64,000 nucleotides of DNA from Myxococcales bacterium. Its GTDB lineage: Bacteria > Myxococcota_A > Polyangia > Haliangiales > Haliangiaceae. The notes below the pieces were generated by a model. That model had not been told where the DNA came from. It worked only from the letters and a program-made list of their open reading frames with translations, and made no database searches. The DNA is taken from assembly GCA_028287135.1 (NCBI GenBank), contig JAQBQE010000067.1:182968-246967 (forward strand), written 5' to 3'. Position 1 is the first letter of the stretch; each line of letters begins with the position of its first letter. This document shows, one piece after another, positions 8,220-14,591 of the stretch. The position numbers were made by a program, and so were the translations under genes.

Positions 8220-10504
8220 GCGCGCGCTCCACGGCGGCGACGGAGGACCAGGAGGCCGGTGACGAGGAACACGAGAGCGTTGCCGGGCGAGCCGGGGCCG
8301 CCCTGGCATGCGCACGCGATGCCGGTGCGCGGATCGCTGAAGCCGCCGCCGCCCGGGCCCGTGCCTCCGTCCGAGTACTCGCCGACGTCGAGCTCGCCGC
8401 AGTCGGTGTTCTCGAACGCGAGCGCGCGGTCGAGGAGCGTCATCTGATACGCCCCGGCGCCGTAGCCGACCATCGGGATCGAGCCCGAGTACGCACCGAT
8501 CTGACCGCTCGAGGTGCGGGTGTTGTAGAGCTCGGGGAGCAGGTTGTAGTTGACCGAGGCCTGCGCGCTGACCCAGCCGAGGAGCTGGTCGGCCTTCTCG
8601 GTCTGCTCGGCGCGGCGGAAGGCCGACGAGGCGCGCAGGTCGATCAGGATCCACTCGTCGGTGTCGTACTGGTCCTGCGAGCCCTCGACGCGCTTGAACC
8701 CGCCCGCAGGCGTCTGCAGGTACGAGAACCCGTTGAGCGTCGCCTTTGCGATCGGATCGTTCGGCGCGATCAGCGACCAGGTGATCGTCTCCACGCTCGC
8801 GCCGTCACGGTAGTTCGAGCCCTGCGTGAGGCGCTCGAGCGAGCCGGCGAGGACCTTGCTCGAGTCGATGAACAGCGTGCGGATCGACGTCCGCGCCTTC
8901 TCGGCAAACCCGCGGTAGCGCTCGACGTCCTCCAGTCGGCCGGCACGGCGCGCGATCGTCGCCATGTCGCAGAACCCGCGCGCGAACGCGGACGTCGTGT
9001 ACAGCCAGTGCTGGCGGTTGCCGTGGTGGACCTCCCAGATCGAGGAGTCCGCCGCCGCCATGCCGGCGGTCTCGAGGTTCGCGACCATCGGCTCGGCGAC
9101 GCCCTCGCGCATCGCGTCGTAGACGGTGTCGCCCTTCTTCGTCGTCTGCGTGAGCCACGCGAGGTCGCCGCTCGCATCGATGTACGTGCGCGCGCCCCAC
9201 AGGAACAGGCCCCAGCCATCGGTCTCGATGTTGCGGGTCGGCGCGCCCGAGTAGTCGGCTTCTTCCTCGCCATCTCCGAAGTAGCGAACGGTGCTGATCC
9301 GGTAGCCCACGGCATTGTTGACGAACTCGGGATACCTGCCGGCGTCGGCGTCGAGGTAGAAGTCGAGGCCCTTCTTCGCCATGTCGTGGTGGCCCGTGCG
9401 CGCCATCGCGACGAGCGCGTACATGCCATCGCGGACCCAACCGGTGTGCCAGCCGCCCGGCGGGAGACTCGCGAGCACCATGCCGTGGTTCTTGCGGCGC
9501 GGGCTCTCGGAGTACGACTCGAGGATCTGGGACATCCGCAGGACGGACTCGGACTGCCGCCAGATCTTGCTCTCGGTCTCGTCGAGTCCGGCGACCGGTG
9601 GCTTGCGCCACGCCTCGAACTCGGCGAGCACGTCGGTGTACAGCGTGTCGGCCGTGCGGTTGCCGAGGAACGTCGACCACGCGGTCTGCGCACCACTCGC
9701 GTTGCCGTCGGCATCGAACAGGATCGCGACACCCCACCACTTCGACGTGCCGGGCGCGATCGAGCCGAGGTCCCTGGAGAACGCGTTCTTCTTGTCGGTG
9801 CCCGTGCAGCTCGCCTGCTCGGTGATGCCCGATCCCGCGGCGATCGTCTGGTACACGGTGTCGGCGCAGCTCGAGACATCCGCGCCACCGATCGGTGCGT
9901 AGACGATCGAGCCGCCGCCGGGTCCGGTCTCGCGCGCCGAGGTCCCGTCCCACGCGATCGACTCGCCGTTGGAGCCGGGCTCGTCGGGGTTTGGCGCCGA
10001 GCCGAGCTTGAAGTTGTGGATGGCGTACGCCGTGACGGGCTGCGCCGAGGCTCCGGTGTTGGTGACCTTGAACAGCATCACCATCGCGTTGCCGGCGTAG
10101 CCGAACGGCGAGACGTAGAACGTCTCGGTCGTCACGCCGCCGAACGCGACCGACGACCGGATCATGTTCGACTCGGCGACGTACCCGATCTCGCTGGGTG
10201 CGCGGCCACCGAGCCAGCCCGCCTGGGAACCGACCTTGAGCCCGAAGTAGGTGTCGAACGCGAGGTTGCGGCGAACGATGCCTTCACCGTTCGGGTTCTG
10301 GGGGTTGGCCTTGATGAACCGGTAGGGGCGCTCGAGGTAGTGCTTGATCGCGTTCGCGCTGGCGTCGAACACCTGGAAGCCGAACCCGTTGCCGGTCACC
10401 AGGTACCGGAACGAAGGCACCGGCTCGACGGCGTGTGCAGGCTGCATCGCGGCAACGGCGAGGCCGAGAGCGAGCAGTGACGTGGAAGCGAGGCGACGGA
10501 TCAC
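8216..10504 (-). CDS. secreted GH15 glucoamylase-type enzyme with MYXO-CTERM-like surface anchor
   Basis: This 762-residue protein begins with a signal peptide (IRRLASTSLLALGLAVAA...AHA). It is followed by the bacterial glucoamylase beta-sandwich and the (alpha/alpha)6 barrel of glycoside hydrolase family 15. Landmarks are 'GWVRDGMYALVAMAR', the catalytic-acid region 'SSIWEVHHGNRQHW' (Glu near 490) and the catalytic-base region 'YNLLPELYN' (Glu near 657). It should release glucose from the non-reducing ends of starch, glycogen or related alpha-glucans outside the cell. The C-terminal 35 residues are a Gly/Pro linker, 'CACQGG', a short hydrophobic helix and RRRRGARA, the layout of MYXO-CTERM sorting signals that fix proteins at the myxobacterial surface. 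GTG 10504 is chosen because the signal peptide follows at once; ATG 10570 would add 22 polar residues. It is the first gene of the five-gene uptake operon. Confidence 0.9.
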   Translation of the reverse strand: MIRRLASTSLLALGLAVAAMQPAHAVEPVPSFRYLVTGNGFGFQVFDASANAIKHYLERPYRFIKANPQNPNGEGIVRRNLAFDTYFGLKVGSQAGWLGGRAPSEIGYVAESNMIRSSVAFGGVTTETFYVSPFGYAGNAMVMLFKVTNTGASAQPVTAYAIHNFKLGSAPNPDEPGSNGESIAWDGTSARETGPGGGSIVYAPIGGADVSSCADTVYQTIAAGSGITEQASCTGTDKKNAFSRDLGSIAPGTSKWWGVAILFDADGNASGAQTAWSTFLGNRTADTLYTDVLAEFEAWRKPPVAGLDETESKIWRQSESVLRMSQILESYSESPRRKNHGMVLASLPPGGWHTGWVRDGMYALVAMARTGHHDMAKKGLDFYLDADAGRYPEFVNNAVGYRISTVRYFGDGEEEADYSGAPTRNIETDGWGLFLWGARTYIDASGDLAWLTQTTKKGDTVYDAMREGVAEPMVANLETAGMAAADSSIWEVHHGNRQHWLYTTSAFARGFCDMATIARRAGRLEDVERYRGFAEKARTSIRTLFIDSSKVLAGSLERLTQGSNYRDGASVETITWSLIAPNDPIAKATLNGFSYLQTPAGGFKRVEGSQDQYDTDEWILIDLRASSAFRRAEQTEKADQLLGWVSAQASVNYNLLPELYNTRTSSGQIGAYSGSIPMVGYGAGAYQMTLLDRALAFENTDCGELDVGEYSDGGTGPGGGGFSDPRTGIACACQGGPGSPGNALVFLVTGLLVLRRRRGARA

Positions 10505-10721
10505 GGTCCGACCGTTTCCACGATCCGTGCCCGGCGGAACGGCGGCCCAGGATCCCGGGACCCTCGCCATTCCGCGTACCTGCGCGATCGGCGTCGACCC
10601 GATCCGGTTGCGAAACGAAACATCGGCGTACCCTGGCCGTGCTGCCATTCGCGACGCCCCGGTGGTCTGGCCCCGGGATCGTGGACGCGTGGCGCCCCTC
10701 GGGTGGCATGTGGCTTGAACG
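10505..10721. promoter_or_regulatory. divergent control region between glucoamylase operon and starch-binding lipoprotein
   Basis: This 217-bp non-coding stretch separates two oppositely oriented genes with related functions, so it should carry both promoters. I find no convincing -35/-10 pair. An imperfect dyad GTTGCGAAACGAAAC (10607-10621; GTTnCG...CGnAAC) is AT-richer than its surroundings and could be a repressor site of LacI/GntR size, but this rests on shape alone. Confidence 0.3.
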
Positions 10722-11162
10722 ATGCGCCCGGTGATGCGTCTCGCTGCCCTCGTGCTCGTCGTGCTTGCCCTGGTCGCCTGCCGCCCGCCCGGCTGGGGGC
10801 GCGGCGATGGCGATGAGATCGACGCAGCTGCCGGCGGCCCGGATGGGCCCGGTCCCGACGCGGCGATCGACGCGGCGGCCACCTGCACCAAGGCGTTCCG
10901 CCTGGACGGTCACAGCATCGCGTCGTCGGTGTCCCTGACGGGCAGCTTCACCGGCTGGGCGCCGAGCCCGCCGGCCGCGATCGCGTTCACGCTCGGCAAC
11001 GATGGCGCGTGGACAGGCTCTCACACGTTCGCGGCCGGCCTGCACCAGTACAAGTTCGTGGTCAGCGGGAACCAGTGGATCGCAGACCCGACCAACCCCG
11101 ACGGCGTCGACGACGGGCTGGGCGGGCGCAACAGCCTGTACAGCTGCGTGCCAGCGATCTGA
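10722..11162 (+). CDS. lipoprotein with CBM48/AMPK-type glycogen-binding domain
   Basis: This 146-residue protein has a lipoprotein signal (VVLALVAC) and a Gly/Asp/Ala spacer with 'DAAIDAA'. It ends with one carbohydrate-binding module of the CBM48/AMPK-beta type: 'VSLTGSFTGWAP', 'GNDGAWTGSHTFAAGLHQYKF' and 'NQWIADPTNPDGVDDG', including the Trp and Lys positions that contact alpha-glucans in this family. It is transcribed divergently from the GH15 glucoamylase, so it probably holds starch or glycogen at the cell surface for that enzyme. ATG 10734 would also give a good signal peptide; no strong ribosome-binding site chooses between them. Confidence 0.82.
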   Translation: MRPVMRLAALVLVVLALVACRPPGWGRGDGDEIDAAAGGPDGPGPDAAIDAAATCTKAFRLDGHSIASSVSLTGSFTGWAPSPPAAIAFTLGNDGAWTGSHTFAAGLHQYKFVVSGNQWIADPTNPDGVDDGLGGRNSLYSCVPAI

Positions 11163-11232
11163 CCTGCCGGGACTCACCGTGACCTGACCGTGGAGTGCGC
11201 ACGCGCACCACGTGGGACCAGGCGCGGCGACG

Positions 11233-11238
11233 TACACT
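11233..11238 (+). promoter_or_regulatory. -10-like hexamer TACACT, 6 nt before start codon
   Basis: TACACT ends 6 nt before ATG 11245 with no Shine-Dalgarno between, so transcription would begin at or next to the start codon. No good -35 is visible. This supports ATG 11245 over upstream in-frame starts. Confidence 0.4.
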
Positions 11239-11244
11239 GGGTCG

Positions 11245-12075
11245 ATGCGGTGGAGCCTCCTCGTCGTGATCGCAGCAGCGTGCAATGGCACTCCAGCGGG
11301 CAGTGGCGGGGGAGGCGGAGGCGATGACGAGCCCGCGATCGACGCACCCAGGCCGACGAGTGACGGGCAGCCCGGCGTTCGCGGCGTGTTCGATCCGCTG
11401 GTCACCGACGTGACGATCGAGATCGACTACGAGGCCGGTGCCGAGCCGTACACCGGGCAGATGCTCGGGTTCGGTGACACGTTCGATCTCGGCGTCGCCA
11501 ATCTCGATCGCCTGTTCGCCGGCAAGAAGGCGCTGACCCTGCCGCGCACCACCGCGACGATGGAGAACATCGGTGCGGTTCCGGATCAAGAGCTCACCGT
11601 CACCGACCTGATCGCGCTCGCGGCGGCCCACCGCAGCCAGGTCGACACGCCAACGAAGAAGACCTACTACGTGGTGTTCGTCGGTGGCCATTTCACCGAT
11701 GCCAATGGCCCCAATCCCAATGTGCTCGGGGTGTCGCTCGGCGGTACCGGGGTGATCGCGATGTTCAAGGACGTGATCCGTGGCACCGGCTCCGTCGCCT
11801 TGCCCAACGTGCCGCGCTACGTCGAACAATCGACGCTGATCCACGAGGTCGCGCATGCGGTTGGGCTCGTCGACACCGGTGTGTCGATGGTGCAGCCACA
11901 CCGCGATGCAACGCACGGCGCACACTGCACCGACGATCGCTGCGTGATGTACTGGCTCAACGAAGGCGCGAGCGATGCCGCCGCGTACGTGCAGCAGCAT
12001 GTGTTGAGCAATAACTCGATCTTGTTCGACGCCGCGTGTCTGGCGGATGTCGACGCGTTGACCGGCGGTCCGTAG
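11245..12075 (+). CDS. metzincin-like lipoprotein metallopeptidase (archaemetzincin-style Cx4CxM)
   Basis: This 276-residue protein has a lipoprotein signal (LLVVIAAAC), a Gly-rich spacer with 'IDAPRPTSD', and a zincin domain. The zinc site reads HEVAHAVGLVD (H200, E201, H204, third ligand D210), an HExxHxxGxxD metzincin motif. About 18 residues on comes HCTDDRCVM (C228, C233), which matches the Cx4CxM that follows the zinc helix in archaemetzincins and includes the Met-turn methionine. It should be a surface- or periplasm-anchored protease; its substrate is unknown. The next gene starts about 40 nt downstream. ATG 11245 is chosen because the signal peptide starts there and a -10-like hexamer sits 6 nt upstream. 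Confidence 0.75.
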   Translation: MRWSLLVVIAAACNGTPAGSGGGGGGDDEPAIDAPRPTSDGQPGVRGVFDPLVTDVTIEIDYEAGAEPYTGQMLGFGDTFDLGVANLDRLFAGKKALTLPRTTATMENIGAVPDQELTVTDLIALAAAHRSQVDTPTKKTYYVVFVGGHFTDANGPNPNVLGVSLGGTGVIAMFKDVIRGTGSVALPNVPRYVEQSTLIHEVAHAVGLVDTGVSMVQPHRDATHGAHCTDDRCVMYWLNEGASDAAAYVQQHVLSNNSILFDAACLADVDALTGGP

Positions 12076-12116
12076 GCGCTCGTTGCGGGGCCGATCCGCG
12101 GGGTGTAGACCGCGAG

Positions 12117-14558
12117 GTGACCCCCGATCTCGCGACCCGGTACGTGGCCTGGCTCGTCCGCAGGTCGCGCGTGGTGCTCCTGATCTCCGCGGTCCTGTTC
12201 ACAGCCTCGTCGTTGCTGGTCGCCGTTCGACTTCGCCTCGTTGCGGATCTCTCGTCGCTGCTGCCGCCGGATGCACCCGCGGTGCGCGATCTGCACCGCC
12301 TCCATCAACGCGTGCTGACGCGAGACACCGCGCTCGCGATCGTCGTTGCACCCGATCCCGCGATCCGTGCCGCCGCGGTGAGTCAGCTCGCGGAGGGCGC
12401 GCGGGCGATCGATCGTGACCTCGTCCAGCGCGTCGACCATGATGACGAGGAGACGCGTGCGTTCTTCCGCGCTCGCAAGCAGCTGTACCTGCCGCTCCCC
12501 GATCTCCTCGCGGCGCGCGACGCGCTGGCCCAGGTGGTCGCGTCGAAGAAGCTCGCCGGGAATCCGCTGTTCGTCGACCTCGATGACGACCCCGACCCCT
12601 CGCCGCCTGATGCCGCGATCCGTACCCTGGTGGCGAAGAGCCGCGACGCCGATCAGCGCCTCGAGCGCTCGAGCTTCACGCGCGCGGGCACCATCGGGCT
12701 GGTCGTGGTGGGGACCTCGTTTCCGACGACCGACGTCGAGCGCGGCCGGAAGCTGATCGACCAGCTCGAGCGTGTGCGAGCGGAGGTGGTCGCGGCACAT
12801 CCGGGTGTCGTGATCGGCTTCACCGGCGGCGTGATGACCACGCTCGCGGAGCAGCGCGCGCTCGTGACCGGCGTCCTGTGGTCCTCGGTGATCACCGCGG
12901 TGTTCGTGATCGCATTGTTACTCGGTTACCTGCGCAGCCCGTCTCTCGTCGTGATGCTCGTGATCAACGTGCTCGTCGCGATCATGGTCGGGTTCGCGGT
13001 CGCCGTGTTCACCGTCGGCCACCTCAACGTCGCGACGGCGTTCCTCGGCGCGATCATGGCCGGCAATGGGATCAACTACGGGATCCTGCTCGCGGCGCGC
13101 TACCGCGAACAACGCGTGCTCGCCGAGCCGGCCATCGCGATGGGGCAGGCGATCTTCCACACGCTGCGGCCGACGCTGGTCGCTGCGCTGGGCGCGGCGA
13201 TCGCGTACGGCTCGCTCGCCGCCACGAGCTTCCGCGGATTCGCCGACTTCGCCACGATCGGCTCGGTGGGGATGCTGCTGTGCTGGATCGCCAGCTACGC
13301 GCTGCTGCCGCTGTTGATCCTCCGGTTCGCGGCAGGACGTGGGCGAAGCATCGACCCCTCGGTCGGCTGGCTCGGTCGCGGGCTCGCGCGGATGTTCGCG
13401 AGCACATCCCCGACCCGGATGTGCGTGCTCGCGGGTGGCCTCGTCCTGATGTCCCTCGGGATCACGATTCGCTACGTCGCCTCGGACCCGTTCGAGTACG
13501 ACCTCCACGCGATGCGAGCGTCGACCCGCGAGGCAGAGGACGCGCGGCGCTGGATCCGGTTCTCCGACCAGACCTTCGGCAAGAGCATCAGTGGCCGGAT
13601 CGTGTTTGCCGCCGATCGGCGCGACCAGGTCCCGCTGATCGTCGATGCCGTGCAGGCGCTCGACATCTTCCTGCCGCCCGAGAGGCGTGTCGTCGGCGGT
13701 GTGTCGTCGATCCTCGACGTGATTCCTCCCGATCAGGACGAGCGGCTGCGCGTGCTTGCCGAGATCCGGACCCGTCTCGATGATCCACTGCTCCAGGGAG
13801 CTCTCGATCCAGAGGAGCTGGCCCAGCTGCGCGCGCTCCGTCCGCCCGACGATCTGCGCCCGGTCACCGAGGCCGACCTCCCGCGCGCACTCCGAGAGAC
13901 GCTGACCGAGCGAGATGGAAGGCTCGGGTACCTGGTCTCGGTGCGGCCGGGGCCCCAGATCGACCAGCGCAATGGCCGCGACCTGATGCGGCTGGCCTCC
14001 GCGATTCGCTCGATCCGGCTCGCGGACGGCGAGACCGTGACCACGTCCGGCTCCAGTGTCGTGTTCGCCGATATCGTAGGTGCGATCCAGCGTGACGGAC
14101 CGGTCGTCACCGGGCTCGCGGCAATGTTGCTGATCGTGATGGTCGTGTTCGTCGTCGCGAGACGCCGAGCGGCGTTCGCCGTGCTGGTCGCGACCGCAGT
14201 CGGAACCCTGTTGATGCTCGCGATCTGCGCGGTGATCGGGATTCGCGTCAACTTCCTCGATTTCGTGGCGCTACCGATCACGCTCGGTCTCGGCATCGAC
14301 TACGCGATCAATATCGCGCATCGCGCGGGCGAGATCGACAGTCCGTCGAGCGTGCTTCGAACCTCCGGGAGCGCAGTGCTGGTGTGCTCCCTGACGACGG
14401 TGATCGGATATGCCTCACTGTTGATCAGCGAGCACGGAGCCATTCGGAGCCTCGGTCTGCCGCTGTTGATCGGGGAGATTGCCTGCGCGGTCGCTGCGTT
14501 CGCACTCGTTCCGGCGGTGATGTTCCTCTCGTGGGGCTGCGTACGTCGAGCCCCGTGA
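12117..14558 (+). CDS. MMPL/RND-family membrane exporter (HpnN-like)
   Basis: This 813-residue protein has the RND/MMPL plan: a membrane helix, a large periplasmic domain (about 60-240), five or six helices (about 250-420) with 'FLGAIMAGNGINYGILLAARYRE', a second helix and periplasmic domain, and a second helix bundle with 'VALPITLGLGIDYAINIAHRAGE'. The G-x-x-x-D-Y motifs are those of proton-driven lipid or hopanoid transporters such as HpnN. GTG 12117 is chosen because the upstream part of the frame is Arg-rich and overlaps the previous gene; TAGACC lies 5 nt before it. The gene lies 33 nt before a lipid-type phosphotransferase fusion, so it may move that enzyme's product (inference). Confidence 0.82.
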   Translation: MTPDLATRYVAWLVRRSRVVLLISAVLFTASSLLVAVRLRLVADLSSLLPPDAPAVRDLHRLHQRVLTRDTALAIVVAPDPAIRAAAVSQLAEGARAIDRDLVQRVDHDDEETRAFFRARKQLYLPLPDLLAARDALAQVVASKKLAGNPLFVDLDDDPDPSPPDAAIRTLVAKSRDADQRLERSSFTRAGTIGLVVVGTSFPTTDVERGRKLIDQLERVRAEVVAAHPGVVIGFTGGVMTTLAEQRALVTGVLWSSVITAVFVIALLLGYLRSPSLVVMLVINVLVAIMVGFAVAVFTVGHLNVATAFLGAIMAGNGINYGILLAARYREQRVLAEPAIAMGQAIFHTLRPTLVAALGAAIAYGSLAATSFRGFADFATIGSVGMLLCWIASYALLPLLILRFAAGRGRSIDPSVGWLGRGLARMFASTSPTRMCVLAGGLVLMSLGITIRYVASDPFEYDLHAMRASTREAEDARRWIRFSDQTFGKSISGRIVFAADRRDQVPLIVDAVQALDIFLPPERRVVGGVSSILDVIPPDQDERLRVLAEIRTRLDDPLLQGALDPEELAQLRALRPPDDLRPVTEADLPRALRETLTERDGRLGYLVSVRPGPQIDQRNGRDLMRLASAIRSIRLADGETVTTSGSSVVFADIVGAIQRDGPVVTGLAAMLLIVMVVFVVARRRAAFAVLVATAVGTLLMLAICAVIGIRVNFLDFVALPITLGLGIDYAINIAHRAGEIDSPSSVLRTSGSAVLVCSLTTVIGYASLLISEHGAIRSLGLPLLIGEIACAVAAFALVPAVMFLSWGCVRRAP

Positions 14559-14591
14559 GCTGCGGGTCTCCGAGTTGCACCACCAAACGCG

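Noticed and set aside
10607..10621. LacI-type operator GTTGCGAAACGAAAC upstream of the glucoamylase
   Set aside because: The dyad is imperfect (two mismatched pairs) and occurs once; no regulator gene is adjacent. Kept only as a remark in the control-region feature.
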